NCBI RefSeq assembly: GCF_029870955.1
Contig: NZ_PGFQ01000001.1
Coordinates: 1,178,001 to 1,242,000 of the forward strand
DNA length: 64,000 bases
Direction: 5' to 3'
Origin: Sulfitobacter faviae
GTDB taxonomy: Bacteria > Pseudomonadota > Alphaproteobacteria > Rhodobacterales > Rhodobacteraceae
Positions 39,433-49,642 of this stretch are shown here, piece after piece. The stretch's first letter is position 1, and every line of letters begins with the position of its first letter. The position numbers and the translations under genes were made by a program. Below the pieces are notes generated by a model. That model was not told the DNA's origin. It was given only the letters and a program-made list of their open reading frames with translations, and searched no databases.

Positions 39433-40043
39433 GCGGGGCCGCACATCCGTTTGATTTCCTGCGCGATGTCTGGGCTTGCCGCCACTGTGTCGGCGGCCAG
39501 CGCCTGCGCGTGTTCCTGCACCTCCTCCGCCGCGACGATGCGGTCGATCAGGCCAAAACGCAGCGCCTCTTCCGCCGTGATCTTCTGCCCGCCCATCAGC
39601 AAAAGCTTGGTCCGCGCAGGGCCGATCAGCGCCGCCATCCGCGCCGGGTCAGAGGGCTGCGGCAGGAAGCCCAGCTTCATCACCGGATAAAAGAACTTAG
39701 CCCCCGGCACCGCGATGCGCAGGTCGCAGGCCAGCGCCATGCCCATCGCACCGCCCGCCAGCGTGCCGTTGAGCGCGGCGATGCTCAGCCCCGGCAGGGC
39801 GGCCACCGCGCCCGAGAGACGCTCCCAAACATCCGATTTCGCAAGGCCCGCGCGGGCTTCGTCCAGATCGGCCCCGGCGCTGAACACCTTGCCGCGCCCG
39901 GTCAGGATCACCGCGCGGGCGGCCTGCGCCGCTTCCATGATCTCGGCCAATTCGACCAGCATGGCATGGGTCAGGGAATTGGCCTTGTCGGGGCGGTTGA
40001 TCGTGACGGTCCAGATGTCGCCCGCGCGGTCAAGCTCGATCAT
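39429..40043 (-). CDS. enoyl-CoA hydratase/isomerase family protein, catalytic Glu pair not seen
   Basis: 204 residues, shorter than the usual 255-260 of crotonases. The fold is recognisable: VTINRPDKANSLTH at the start, VFSAGADLDEARA (oxyanion-hole region), NGTLAGGAMGMALACDLRIA and FFYPVMKLGFLP. By eye, the two catalytic glutamates of true hydratases (GGCE and PE) are replaced here by Gly (GGAMG) and Val (YPV). The CoA-binding scaffold is thus retained with different chemistry, or none. It is translationally coupled (ATGA overlap) to the upstream SDR gene, suggesting one pathway. Confidence 0.85.
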   Translation of the reverse strand: MIELDRAGDIWTVTINRPDKANSLTHAMLVELAEIMEAAQAARAVILTGRGKVFSAGADLDEARAGLAKSDVWERLSGAVAALPGLSIAALNGTLAGGAMGMALACDLRIAVPGAKFFYPVMKLGFLPQPSDPARMAALIGPARTKLLLMGGQKITAEEALRFGLIDRIVAAEEVQEHAQALAADTVAASPDIAQEIKRMCGPA

Positions 40044-40789
40044 ATGAGGCCCACCGCCTTGCGGATGCCTTCGTCGCGCAGGGAAATCTCATCACCCAAG
40101 AAACGATCCGCCTCCGGGCCGCACATCCACAGCAGCGCGCGGGCGGGCCAATCGGCGGGGATATGCACGTCCCAATCCAACTGGCTGACCGGGTTCACGC
40201 CGCTGTCCTTGATGTCGCGCTGCATGTCGGTGGCCACGGTGCCGGGAGACAGGCCGATGGCGCGGATGCCGTTGCCGCCCTCTTCGTGGTGCAAACACTG
40301 GGTCAGCATATTCGCCGCCGCCTTTGACGCGCAGTAGTGGCTCCACGCCTCCACCGGGTTATGCGCCGCGCCCGAAGAAATCGTCAGCACCGTGCCGCCG
40401 CCGTTTTCCTTCATCAAGGGCAGCGCCGCGCGCATGCCGTGGAAGACACCCGTGACATTGATGTTGATCGCCTTGGCCCAATCCGCGGGATCGGCCTCTC
40501 CCATGAGCGAGATCGGGTCGATCACGCCTGCGTTGTTGATCAGAACGTCGAGGCCACCAAAGGCCCGGCGCGTGGTCTCGACCGCCGAGGTCATCTCGTT
40601 ATAGCGGGTCACGTCGCAGGGGATGGCGATGGCCTGTTTGCCCAACTCTCCGGCCAATTCGGCGATGGCATCCTGACTGCGCGCCAACAGGGCGACATTG
40701 CCGCCCGCCTCGGCGAACACACGCGCGGCGGCGGCGCCGATGCCCCGGCTGGCGCCGGTAATCATGATCGTCTTGCCTGTCATGTCCAT
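40040..40789 (-). CDS. short-chain dehydrogenase/reductase (SDR)
   Basis: 249 residues from ATG 40789 (MDMTGKTIMITG). Classical SDR motifs: the NAD(P) site TGASRGIGAAAA, NNAGV, catalytic Ser in LTISSGAAHNP and the YxxxK in HYCASKAAA, then the PG turn GLSPGTVATDM. The substrate is not predictable; coupling with a crotonase-like gene suggests an acyl or hydroxyacyl compound. An AAGGATCC stretch upstream acts as ribosome-binding site. The frame is open to 40867 but family members start at this ATG. Confidence 0.9.
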   Translation of the reverse strand: MDMTGKTIMITGASRGIGAAAARVFAEAGGNVALLARSQDAIAELAGELGKQAIAIPCDVTRYNEMTSAVETTRRAFGGLDVLINNAGVIDPISLMGEADPADWAKAININVTGVFHGMRAALPLMKENGGGTVLTISSGAAHNPVEAWSHYCASKAAANMLTQCLHHEEGGNGIRAIGLSPGTVATDMQRDIKDSGVNPVSQLDWDVHIPADWPARALLWMCGPEADRFLGDEISLRDEGIRKAVGLI

Positions 40790-40931
40790 GGGGGATCCTT
40801 CCGCTTGTTTTGTACATTGCTTGAGGGCTGTGGTAATCTGCCGATCAACCCGGGTCCAGCCTCGCATCGCTTGACCCTGCGCGGGGATTGGCAGACCCTA
40901 TGCGTAACTCATTGCCGAAAAGGATTTTCCG

Positions 40932-42461
40932 ATGTCTCGCATTTCCACCGCATCGCTGTTCCTCGCCCTGCCGGTCACGCTGGCTTCGACGCCCCTCTGG
41001 GCCGACCTGACCCCTTCCGACGTCTGGGGCGATTGGCGCCAGTATATGGAGAGCATGGGCTATGAGGTCGAGGCAAGCGAAGCCTTCAACGGCGATGACC
41101 TGACCGTCAGCGATGTGACCCTGAAGATGGACATGGCCGAAGAGGGCGGCGATTTCTCCATGTCGCTCGGGACGCTCAGCTTTGAGCCCGAAGGTGACGG
41201 GGCGGTCAATATCCGCATGCCCACCGTCATGCCGATGACGATCAACGTCGCGCCCGAAACGGCGGAGGATGAACCGGTGTCGATGGTGTTGAACTACGCC
41301 CAGACCGCGCCGGTGATGCGCGCCAGCGGCAGCGCCGAGGCACTGCAATACGACTATGCCGCCGACAGCATTTCGCTCACGCTGGCCGGGCTCAAGGTGG
41401 GCGAGCAAAGCTATACCGAGGAAGAAGCCAAGTTCACGCTGATCGGTACCGGCGTCAGCAGCCGGACCGAGATGACCGGCACCGAGACGCGCCGCTATGA
41501 CCAATCGGGCCGCATCGACAGCCTGCAATATGACGTGGTGATGAAAACCCCCGAAGACCCGGCCCGCGTTGCCGTGACGGGCGGGGTCGATCAGGTGGTT
41601 TTTGACGGCAGCGGCACGCTGCCGATGATCGACGCAGGCGCCGACGTGGCCGCGATGATGCGCGAAGGTCTTGCCTTCGACGGTAGCTTTACCGCTGGCG
41701 CGGGCCGCACCGACATGCAGGTTTCCGACCCCGAGAATGGGGAGTTTCAACTGATCTCAAGCTCGACCGGGGCGAAGCTCGGCGTGGCCATGGGGCCGGA
41801 GGGGCTTTCTTATGACGGCGGCCAGCAGGACATTGAGGTCAGCGTGACCGCCGCCGACATGCCCTTCCCGATCCAGTTCAGCATGGCAGAGAGCGCCTTT
41901 AACCTCAAAATGCCGGTGTTGAAGTCCGAAGAGCCACAGGATTTCGCCTTTGGCGTCACGCTCGACCGTTTTGAGATGTCGGACATGATCTGGGGCATCT
42001 TCGATCCCACCGGCCAATTGCCCCGCGACCCGGCGACCTTGGTCGTGGACCTGTCGGGCAAGGCCAAACTGCTGTTCGAACTGATGGACCCCGAAGTCAC
42101 CGCCACCATGGGCGGTGAGGCGCCGGGCGAGATTCACGCGCTGAACGTGAACGAAGTGTCGCTGGACGTGGCCGGGGCCGAGTTCGACGCCTCGGGCGCG
42201 ATCACCTTTGACAATGACGATATGCAAACCGTGCCCGGCATGCCGAAACCCGTGGGCGCACTGGATCTGTCGCTGGTCGGCGGTGTGGCCCTGCTCGACA
42301 AATTGGTGGCGATGGGCCTCGTGCCGCAGGATCAGGCGATGGGCGCGCGGATGATGATGGGCCTCTTCACCGTGCCGGGCGAGGGCGAAGATTCCCTGAC
42401 CTCCAGAATCGAGTTCACCGAAGAGGGCGGCATCCTCGCCAACGGTCAGCAGATCAAATAA
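40932..42461 (+). CDS. DUF2125 domain-containing periplasmic protein
   Basis: 509 residues. A signal peptide (MSRISTASLFLALPVTLASTPLWA) is followed by DLTPSDVWGDWRQYMESMGYEVEASE, a stretch typical of the DUF2125 family. The protein is acidic, almost Cys-free, and made largely of alternating beta-strand segments (FTLIGTGVSSRTEMTG; LQYDVVMKTPE), suggesting a beta-rich periplasmic scaffold. Its function is unknown. It is followed by two G/C hairpins (about 42464-42537) and then pmbA. Confidence 0.82.
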   Translation: MSRISTASLFLALPVTLASTPLWADLTPSDVWGDWRQYMESMGYEVEASEAFNGDDLTVSDVTLKMDMAEEGGDFSMSLGTLSFEPEGDGAVNIRMPTVMPMTINVAPETAEDEPVSMVLNYAQTAPVMRASGSAEALQYDYAADSISLTLAGLKVGEQSYTEEEAKFTLIGTGVSSRTEMTGTETRRYDQSGRIDSLQYDVVMKTPEDPARVAVTGGVDQVVFDGSGTLPMIDAGADVAAMMREGLAFDGSFTAGAGRTDMQVSDPENGEFQLISSSTGAKLGVAMGPEGLSYDGGQQDIEVSVTAADMPFPIQFSMAESAFNLKMPVLKSEEPQDFAFGVTLDRFEMSDMIWGIFDPTGQLPRDPATLVVDLSGKAKLLFELMDPEVTATMGGEAPGEIHALNVNEVSLDVAGAEFDASGAITFDNDDMQTVPGMPKPVGALDLSLVGGVALLDKLVAMGLVPQDQAMGARMMMGLFTVPGEGEDSLTSRIEFTEEGGILANGQQIK

Positions 42462-42572
42462 CCGGCGGCGCGGCCCTGCGCCGCGCCTGCCCTATCTGGG
42501 AAAATAGAGCCCAGCCCTTGCCCCCGCGGGGCAGGGGATTACCCCTTTTCCAACCCCAAAAGGAGCCAGACC

Positions 42573-43919
42573 ATGCCAGACGCCCTTGATGCATTGACCA
42601 AGTCCCTCCTTCACGCGGCCACCAAGGCCGGGGCGGATGCGGCCGATGCCATGGCGATCACGGCAAGCTCTGTCTCGATCGAAGTGCGCGGCGGGGCGCT
42701 GGAACAGGCCGAACGCTCCGAAGGGACGGACATCGGGCTGCGGGTCTTCGTCGGCCAACGTTCGGCCAATGTCTCGGCCTCCGACACGTCATCGCGCACG
42801 ATCGAGGAAATGGCCGAACGCGCCGTCGCCATGGCCCGAGAAGCGCCCGAAGACCCTTATTCCGGGCTGGCCGACCCCGATCAACTCTCACCGCGCCGCG
42901 ATGCCGAAGGGCTGGAGCTTTGCGACCCCACGCCCGAACCTTCCCCCGAAGCCCTGCAAGAGGACGCCGCCCGCGCCGAAGCCGCCGCGCTCGCCGTCAA
43001 AGGGGTCAGCCAAGTGCAATCGGCGGGCGCGGGCTATGGCGCGCAAGAGATTTACCTCGCCGCGACAAACGGGTTCGAGGGCGGCTATGCCCGCAGCGAA
43101 CGCGGGCTGTCCTGTGTCGCCATCGCAGGCAGCGGCACCGGGATGGAGCGGGATTATGACGGCGACAGCCGCATCTTTCAGGCCGATCTGCGCGACGCGC
43201 AGGAGATCGGCACACGCGCGGGCGAACGCGCGCTGGCGCGGCTCGACGCCCGCAAGCCCCCCACCGGCAGCTACCCGGTGCTGTTCGACGAACGCATCGC
43301 CGCCTCGCTGATCGGGCACCTGTTGGGGGCGATCAACGGTCAGGCGATTGCGCGCGGCGCGTCCTTCCTGCGCGATGCCAAGGGCGAACAGGTGCTGCCC
43401 GAAGCCCTGTCCCTGATCGAAGACCCGACCCGCATCCGCGCCACCGGCTCGCGCCCCTTCGACGCCGAAGGGCTGCCGACCCAACGGCGGGCCATCGTCG
43501 ACAAGGGCATCTTGCAAGATTGGACGCTCGACCTCGCCACCGCCCGCAAGCTGGAACTCAGCCCCACCGGCAACGCCGCGCGCGGCCCCGGCTCTGGCCC
43601 GCAGCCGTCGAACTGGAACATCGCGCTGACCCAAGGCGAGGCCAGCCGCGACGATCTGATTGCCGAGATGGGCACGGGGCTATTGGTGACCTCCATGATC
43701 GGCAGCACGATCAACCCCAACACGGGCGACTATTCGCGCGGCGCCTCGGGCCTCTGGGTCGAGAATGGTGAGATCACCCATGCGATCAACGAATGCACCA
43801 TCGCGGGCAACCTGCGTGACATGCTGCGGGCGATGATCCCCGCCAATGACGCGCGGACGCATCTTAGCCGCGTGGTGCCTTCGCTGCTGGTGCCGGGAAT
43901 GACCCTTGCCGGTGCCTGA
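42573..43919 (+). CDS. pmbA: TldD/PmbA family metallopeptidase-related protein
   Basis: 448 residues, of the TldE/PmbA half of the TldD-TldE protease that processes microcin B17 and the CcdA antitoxin in E. coli. Marks: GLRVFVGQRSANVSASD, RAVAMAREAPEDPYSGLA, GSYPVLFDERIAASLIGHLLGAINGQA, ATGSRPFDAEG, and the C-terminal GASGLWVENGEITHAINECTIAGNL. The partner TldD is not in the window. AAAGGAGCC stands before the ATG. It overlaps the next gene by 14 nt and begins a six-gene run to lpxK. Confidence 0.9.
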   Translation: MPDALDALTKSLLHAATKAGADAADAMAITASSVSIEVRGGALEQAERSEGTDIGLRVFVGQRSANVSASDTSSRTIEEMAERAVAMAREAPEDPYSGLADPDQLSPRRDAEGLELCDPTPEPSPEALQEDAARAEAAALAVKGVSQVQSAGAGYGAQEIYLAATNGFEGGYARSERGLSCVAIAGSGTGMERDYDGDSRIFQADLRDAQEIGTRAGERALARLDARKPPTGSYPVLFDERIAASLIGHLLGAINGQAIARGASFLRDAKGEQVLPEALSLIEDPTRIRATGSRPFDAEGLPTQRRAIVDKGILQDWTLDLATARKLELSPTGNAARGPGSGPQPSNWNIALTQGEASRDDLIAEMGTGLLVTSMIGSTINPNTGDYSRGASGLWVENGEITHAINECTIAGNLRDMLRAMIPANDARTHLSRVVPSLLVPGMTLAGA

Positions 43920-44688
43920 GGACGATCTCACCCTCCTGATCGACGCCGCCCGCAAGGCGGGTGCCGTGGCGCGCGGCTTTGTCGGGGCCACGGCGAAACG
44001 TTGGGACAAGCCCGATAACGCAGGCCCGGTGACCGAAGCCGATCTGGCGGTGAACGATCTGCTGCTGTCGGAGTTGCGCAGGGCGCGGCCCGACTATGGC
44101 TGGCTGTCTGAGGAGACGGAGGACAATACCGACCGGCTGGGGCATGAGCGGGTCTTCATCATCGATCCGATCGACGGCACCCGTAGCTTTGTCGAAGGGT
44201 CCGACACTTGGGCGCATTCGCTGGCGGTGGCCGAGGGCGGCGCGGTGACGGCGGCGGTGGTCTATCTGCCGATGCGCGACATGCTCTATGCCGCGCACCG
44301 GGGCGGCGGGGCCACGTTGAACGGCGCGCCGATCCGCACCTCCGAGGTGGGCAAACTGGCCGAGGCGACCGTGCTTGCCGCGCGGCCCGCGCTGGTGGCC
44401 GAACGCTGGCACGGCGGCGCGGCACCGGTGTTCAAACGCAGCTACCGCCCCTCGCTCGCCTACCGTATGGCGCTGGTGGCCGATGCCTCTTTCGACGCGA
44501 TGATCACCCTGCGCCGCACATGGGAATGGGACATCGCCGCCGGCACGCTGATCGTGGCCGAAGCGGGCGGCAGTTGCACCACCGCCACGGGCGCACCGCT
44601 TAGGTTCAACAACCGCGACCCGCGTGTTGATGGCATCGTGGCGGGTGGGCCTTCGGTGCAGCGCGCGCTGATCGACGCCCTTGCGTGA
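43906..44688 (+). CDS. inositol monophosphatase family protein (CysQ/IMPase-like)
   Basis: 260 residues. The Mg-dependent phosphatase signature is complete: LSEETED (Glu69/70), DPIDGTRSF at 87-95 and WEWDIAAGTLIVAEAGG near residue 205. The family includes 3'(2'),5'-bisphosphate nucleotidase and inositol phosphatase; which one cannot be told. The start is probably TTG 43906 inside the end of pmbA (GTG 43912 is the alternative). Its place before Kdo genes is conserved in related bacteria, but a link to LPS is not shown. Confidence 0.88.
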   Translation: MPVPEDDLTLLIDAARKAGAVARGFVGATAKRWDKPDNAGPVTEADLAVNDLLLSELRRARPDYGWLSEETEDNTDRLGHERVFIIDPIDGTRSFVEGSDTWAHSLAVAEGGAVTAAVVYLPMRDMLYAAHRGGGATLNGAPIRTSEVGKLAEATVLAARPALVAERWHGGAAPVFKRSYRPSLAYRMALVADASFDAMITLRRTWEWDIAAGTLIVAEAGGSCTTATGAPLRFNNRDPRVDGIVAGGPSVQRALIDALA

Positions 44689-44751
44689 CCGGCCTCATCT
44701 GCTAGGCACTATGCGCAGCACCGCAGCTTTGACAGATCAAAGGACAGCTCA

Positions 44752-44994
44752 ATGACCCAACGCCTGCACCTTGTTTTCGGTGGCGAACTTGTCGATCCGA
44801 CCAAGAACGCGTTCAAGAATGTCGACGACATCCACATCGTCGGGATCTTCCCCAATTATGCCAGCGCCTATGACGCATGGAAATCCGAAGCGCATCGCAC
44901 CGTGGATAACGCGCATATGCGCTATTACATCGCCCATCTGCACCGACTGCGCGACGAAGAGACCTCGGCCTCGCCCACCGAAGAGCTGGAATAA
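44752..44994 (+). CDS. DUF4170 protein
   Basis: 80 residues, soluble. Family pattern: LHLVFGGELVDP, KNVDDIHIVGIFPNYASAYDAWKSEA, QRTVDNAHMRYYIAHLHRL-like (here HRTVDNAHMRYYIAHLHRL). The function is unknown. Six nucleotides separate it from waaA, and the same neighbour pair is common in Rhodobacterales, so a role with Kdo transfer is possible but not demonstrated. Confidence 0.88.
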   Translation: MTQRLHLVFGGELVDPTKNAFKNVDDIHIVGIFPNYASAYDAWKSEAHRTVDNAHMRYYIAHLHRLRDEETSASPTEELE

Positions 44995-45000
44995 ACCACC

Positions 45001-46242
45001 ATGGCGGCGCGGTCGCTGGGGCTTGCAGCCTATCGCGCCCTCGTGCGCCGGGGCGGGGCCGAAGACGCGCCGCCCTACGCCCCCCGCCCCGAGGGGAGCT
45101 GGTCTGGATGCATGCCGCCGAAGCGGGCAACGTGTTGGCCGTGCTCGACCTTGCCAAACGGTTCATGGCGATGCGCGACCGGGTCGCAGTGCTGGTCACC
45201 CTCTCGGAAAGCGCGGCGGCCCAAGAGCTGCCCACGCCCGAGACGCGCGATCTGTTCATCTTCCCCGCCCCAGCGAACACCCCGACAATGTGGCGCGGTT
45301 CCTTGACCACTGGCGGCCCGATTTCTGCCTGTGGACATGGGGCGGGCTGAGGCCCAACCTCGTGTTGGAGACCGCAGCGCGCGGCTGCCCCATGATGATG
45401 ATCGACGCCGACAGCGCCGGTTTCGATGGCCGCCGGGACCGTTGGCTGCCCGATGTGACGCGGCAGTTGCTGGCGGCCTTCGATCAGGTGCTGACCCGTT
45501 CCCCCGCCGTGCTGCGCCGCCTCGTGCAGCTGGGCCTGCCGCGCAACAAGGGGCAGGTGACCTCGCCGCTGCTGGCGGGTGGTCAGGCGCTGCGCTGCGC
45601 GGAATCGGATTTGGCGGATATGTCGGCCTGTCTGGTCGGGCGTCCGGTTTGGTATGCGACGCAGGTTTTGGCCGGAGAGATACCTGTCGTGCTCACCGCC
45701 CATCGCCAAGCGCTGCGCCTCTCGCATCGGTTGCTGCTTATCCTGCACACCCATGATTACCCGACCGCCGATATCGCCCATGAGCGCGCCCGCGCGCGGG
45801 GTTCACCACGATGCGGTGGGGCGACGACCCTTACCCCGATGAGACGACGCAGGTCATGGTGGCGGACGATCCGGGCGACCGGGGGCTGTTCTTTCGGGTG
45901 GCGCCGGTGTCTTTCCTCGGGTCTTCGCTGGTCTCGGGCCACGGCGGCTGCGACCCCTTCGAGGCCGCGGCGCTTGGCTCGGCGGTGCTCTACGGTCCCA
46001 AGGTGCGCAACTTCCTGCCCTCTTACGGGCGGCTCGCCACGGCAGGCGCGGCGCGGATCGTCAATGACGCGGGCGCGCTTGGCAATGCGGTGTCGCGCTT
46101 GATTGCGCCGGATCAGGCCGCCACCATGGCCCATGCGGGCTGGGACGTGATCAGCGAAGGGGCCGAACTGGCCGATAGGGTGATTGATATGGTGCAAGAC
46201 CGGCTCGACGAAGAAATGGGAGCATCCGATGCGCGCGCCTGA
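45001..46242 (+). CDS. waaA: 3-deoxy-D-manno-octulosonic acid (Kdo) transferase WaaA/KdtA (three frameshifts in this sequence)
   Basis: Transfers Kdo from CMP-Kdo to lipid A precursor at the inner membrane. The first-domain signature [23 protein letters not shown] follows the first repair. Then come [43 protein letters not shown] and, in the second domain, [25 protein letters not shown]. Three G/C runs are each one base short: 45093-45096, 45280-45283 and 45798-45801. Repairing all three gives one protein of 414 residues. There is no obvious N-terminal membrane anchor. It overlaps lpxK by 14 nt. Confidence 0.88.
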
Positions 46243-47215
46243 TTTCTGGCATCTGCCCCGCCCCGACTGGCGCGCACGGTTGTTGCAACCGCTGGGCGCG
46301 CTCTATGCCACGGCCACCGCGCGGCGGCTGGCGGGCGGCACGCCGCTGCGGTTGGGGGTGCCGGTGATCTGCGTCGGCAATATCAACGCAGGCGGCACCG
46401 GCAAGACGCCCACGGTGATGGCTGTGCTGCAATATCTGCTGGAGCGCGGCCATCGCCCGCATGTCGTCTCACGCGGCTATGGTGGCACGCTAGAGGGGCC
46501 AGTGCGGGTCGATCCCGTGCAGCACAGCGCCGAGGAGATCGGGGACGAGCCACTGCTGCTCGCCGCCTTTGCGGATGTCTGGGTCGCCCGGGATCGCGCA
46601 GCGGGCGCGCAGGCCGCCGAAGCTGCGGGGGCCACGCTGGTGGTGCTGGATGACGGTTTTCAGAACCCCGCGCTGGTGCAGGATCTGAGCATCGTCGTGG
46701 TAGACGCGGTCAAAGGGTTCGGCAACGGCCTGTGCTTGCCCGCCGGGCCGCTGCGTGAGCCTGTCGCGGCGGGGCTGGCGCGGGCCGATCTCTTGCTCTC
46801 TATCGGGGATGAGGCGGCCCAAGCGCGCTTTGCGAAACGACTGCCCAAGACAGACCTGCCGCACGCCCGCGCCGAACTCGCGCCGTTGCAAACCGGGATG
46901 GATTGGTCGGATTCCCAAGTCCTCGCCTTTGCAGGCATCGGCCATCCAGAGAAGTTTTTCGCCACGCTGCGCGGGCTGGGGGCGACGATCCTTCATGCCG
47001 AGGCGCTGGAGGATCACCAGCCGCTGACCTCGCGGCTGATGCTGCGGCTGGAGGCCGAGGCCGCGATGCGCGGCGCCCAGCTTGTCACCACCGAGAAAGA
47101 CGCGGTGCGCCTGCCGATGGAGTTCCGTGCCAAGGTGCTGACCCTGCCGGTGCGCCTGTCCCTGCCCGAAGGCAACGCGCTGCATGCAGCGCTGGACAGG
47201 CTGCCACCGCCTTAG
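46229..47215 (+). CDS. lpxK: tetraacyldisaccharide 4'-kinase LpxK
   Basis: 328 residues. Phosphorylates the 4' position of the lipid A disaccharide at the inner membrane. The Walker A loop is [12 protein letters not shown] at residues 50-61, followed by [30 protein letters not shown] and [15 protein letters not shown] segments, ending with [12 protein letters not shown]. The start ATG 46229 lies inside the end of waaA. The gene ends in a TTAG overlap with the convergent CoA-transferase gene. Confidence 0.94.
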   Translation: MRAPDFWHLPRPDWRARLLQPLGALYATATARRLAGGTPLRLGVPVICVGNINAGGTGKTPTVMAVLQYLLERGHRPHVVSRGYGGTLEGPVRVDPVQHSAEEIGDEPLLLAAFADVWVARDRAAGAQAAEAAGATLVVLDDGFQNPALVQDLSIVVVDAVKGFGNGLCLPAGPLREPVAAGLARADLLLSIGDEAAQARFAKRLPKTDLPHARAELAPLQTGMDWSDSQVLAFAGIGHPEKFFATLRGLGATILHAEALEDHQPLTSRLMLRLEAEAAMRGAQLVTTEKDAVRLPMEFRAKVLTLPVRLSLPEGNALHAALDRLPPP

Positions 47216-48330
47216 GCCTTGTTGTCATCGCCCAGTTTCGGCGCAGGCCGGTGCAGCGAAAGCTCGGCCCCCGAAAAGGTAAAGGGCGAGCGCAGCCCCG
47301 GCACACCGTCGAGTTCGATCTGCATGCCCCGCGCTACGACCTGCGGATCGGCCATGACATCGGCCATGTCGTTGATCGGCCCGGCAGGCACGCCATGCGC
47401 TTCGCAAGCGGCCAAAAGGTCGTCACGGCTGCGCAGCCGGGTCGCCCCGGTCAGGCGGCGGATCATCTCGGGCCGGTTGGCGACCCGGTCGGCGTTCTTG
47501 AGGTACTCCGGCGCGGTGGCCATGTCATCGAGCCCCAGCAATTGACACAGGCGCTGGTACTGCCCGTCATTGCCGGTGGCGATGATGAGATGGCCGTCGG
47601 AACACTCAAACACCTCATAGGGCGTCAGGTTGGGGTGGGCGTTGCCCATCCGCGTCGGCGCCTTGCCGGTGGTGAGATAGTTCATCGCCTGATTGCCGGT
47701 GATCGCCACGGCGCAATCAAGCAGGGCCATGTCGATATGCTGGCCCACCCCGGTTTGGTGACGCTGATGAACGGCGGCCAGAATCGCGGTGCTGGCATAG
47801 ACCCCGGTAAAGATATCGGTGATCGCCATGCCGGATTTCTGCGGCTGGCCGTCCGGCTCTCCGGTGATCGACATCAGGCCGGACATGCCTTGGATGATGA
47901 AATCATAACCCGCGCGATGGGCATAAGGCCCGGTATGGCCGAACCCCGTGATCGAACAATAGATCAGCTTCGGGAACTGCGCAGATAGGCTCGCATAGTC
48001 CAACCCGTATTTTGCCAATCCCCCGGTCTTGAAATTCTCGATCAGGATATCCGCATCGGCCAAAAGCTCTTTGACCTGCGCCTGACCTTCCTCAGTGCGG
48101 AAATCCACGGTGACCGAGGCTTTGCCCCGGTTGGTCGAGTGGAAATAGGAAGCGGTGACATCCTCCTCCCGGGTGACGAAGGGTGGCCCCCATTGGCGGG
48201 TGTCATCCCCCGCCGGGCTTTCCACTTTGATCACCTCGCATCCGAGGTCCGACAGTGTCTGACCGGCCCAAGGGCCAGCCAGAACACGCGCCAATTCGAC
48301 GACTTTCAGTCCTGCAAGCGGTGCGGTCAT
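47212..48330 (-). CDS. class III (CaiB/BaiF-type) CoA-transferase
   Basis: 372 residues. Family blocks: [79 protein letters not shown] and [21 protein letters not shown] around residues 141-161, the region of the catalytic acid. Such enzymes move CoA between carboxylates. The substrate is unknown. Its ATG overlaps the TAA stop of the DsbA-like gene (TAATG), so the two are translated together, an odd pairing. Confidence 0.92.
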   Translation of the reverse strand: MTAPLAGLKVVELARVLAGPWAGQTLSDLGCEVIKVESPAGDDTRQWGPPFVTREEDVTASYFHSTNRGKASVTVDFRTEEGQAQVKELLADADILIENFKTGGLAKYGLDYASLSAQFPKLIYCSITGFGHTGPYAHRAGYDFIIQGMSGLMSITGEPDGQPQKSGMAITDIFTGVYASTAILAAVHQRHQTGVGQHIDMALLDCAVAITGNQAMNYLTTGKAPTRMGNAHPNLTPYEVFECSDGHLIIATGNDGQYQRLCQLLGLDDMATAPEYLKNADRVANRPEMIRRLTGATRLRSRDDLLAACEAHGVPAGPINDMADVMADPQVVARGMQIELDGVPGLRSPFTFSGAELSLHRPAPKLGDDNKA

Positions 48331-49015
48331 TAGCCAGCCAGCGCTTCGTCGAGGATTTCCTTCATGTCGGCATAGGACATGTTGGAGTGTTTCTTGCCGT
48401 CAATGACAAAGCTCGGCGTGCTTGAGATGTCATCCTCTTTGGCGTTTGCGGTGTACCATGCCACCAGCGCCTCGGCCTTTCCGCCGTCTTTCAGGCATTC
48501 ATCCAGCGTCTCGTTATCGAGCCCGGCCAGACGGCCAATCTTGCGCAGCTCATCGACGATGGCGGCAGGCTCGCCCGCGCGGGTCCATTCGCTTTGCGAT
48601 TTGTAGATCAGGTCGGCGATGCCAAAGAACTTCTCCTGCCCGCCGCAGCGCGCCACCATGGAGGCCCAGAGACCGTAGCGGTCAAAGTAGACTTCGCGGT
48701 AGATGAACTTGACCTTGCCGCTGTCGATGTAATCGGCCTTCAGCTTTTTGAAGGTGTCGTTGTGGAAGGTCGCGCAATGCGGGCAGGTGAAAGAGGCGTA
48801 TTCGACAACCGTCACCGGCGCGTTCTCATCGCCCAGGACCATCTCGGTGATGCCGGAGGTGTCGACTTCGCCCTCGGTCGTTTGCGCGTTCGCAGCGCCG
48901 ACGAAGGGGGTCAGCGCAGTGCTGCCAAGGGGGCCGAGCCAAAGCTGCTCGCGGCGAACCAGCCGCCGACGCCGAGGGTGGCAAGACCGCCAAGGATTAC
49001 GTTTCTGCGATTCAT
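48330..49015 (-). CDS. DsbA-family thiol:disulfide oxidoreductase (one frameshift in this sequence)
   Basis: A periplasmic thioredoxin-fold protein. It opens MNRRNVILGGLATLGVGGWFAAS, a twin-Arg-like but probably Sec-type signal. The catalytic CPHC motif is in YASFTCPHCATFH; SSTPSFVIDGK holds the cis-Pro. The run at 48929-48933 is one base short: the signal region would end in SAPLAALR-stop. Adding one C gives APLGSTALTPFVGAANAQTTEGEV and 228 residues in one frame. It lies in a row with the CoA-transferase gene and downstream of dciA. Confidence 0.87.
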
Positions 49016-49050
49016 AGGATGTTCCTTCCGTTTGACCAGCTATCAGATCG

Positions 49051-49587
49051 TCAGCTTTGGTTCTTGTTCAATATGTTCTCGCCCAGACGTGCAAGGGCCT
49101 CGCGCAGCCCCTCATCGGCCACCGGCTTGGCGGCCTCGGCTGCTTTTTGTTGCAACGCGGGGTTGGGGCGGGGCTTCTCGCCCTTGGGCTTGTGATCGAA
49201 AGCGACGCGCCCTTCGGCAAATCCGGTCGCCGCCGTCTGGGTGATCCGCACCCGCGCGATGGCGTTGTAGCCGTAGACCGCGTTGACCCGCGCGCGCAGT
49301 TGCTCTTTCTGCATTTCCAGCATGGGCGCATTGGCCCCGGTGGTCAGCAGGGTCAGGGTGGCACCGATGCCTTCCTTGCGGCCATAGCTGATCTCGACAG
49401 GGCGCGAGATGGCGGCGGTCGCCTCGCCCGCGATCTCAGCCCAATGGGTCAGCAGACGCGATTGCGCAAAGCCGCGCGTCTCGCTCGCCTTGCGGATCTG
49501 TTGCGACAGCAGGCTGTTGGTGCGTTTGAACCCTTTTGTAGTCGTACGACGTGGCGGCATGGCTTTGTTTCCCGAATGTGCTGACAT
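49051..49587 (-). CDS. DciA family protein (DUF721), replicative helicase-loading factor
   Basis: 178 residues. DciA loads the DnaB helicase in bacteria without DnaC. The family domain covers about residues 20-125: LLSQQIRKASETRGFAQSRLLTHWAEIAGEA, then STLTL-like strands (ATLTLLTTGANAPMLEMQKEQLRARVNAVYGYNAI). The tail (PKGEKPRPNPAL...LGENIL) is flexible. The start is ATG 49587; ATG 49560 (MPPRRTT) is an alternative. It is divergent from mutY with 55 nt between. Confidence 0.85.
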   Translation of the reverse strand: MSAHSGNKAMPPRRTTTKGFKRTNSLLSQQIRKASETRGFAQSRLLTHWAEIAGEATAAISRPVEISYGRKEGIGATLTLLTTGANAPMLEMQKEQLRARVNAVYGYNAIARVRITQTAATGFAEGRVAFDHKPKGEKPRPNPALQQKAAEAAKPVADEGLREALARLGENILNKNQS

Positions 49588-49642
49588 ACATAACCATTTG
49601 CCCCAGCGTCACCAGCCCCTGCCCCGTCGAAAGGCCTAAACA

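Noticed and set aside
45001..46242. waaA as a real pseudogene because it has three breaks
   Set aside because: Each break is again a short G/C run, the coding signal is otherwise perfect, and Kdo transferase is normally essential; lpxK downstream is intact.
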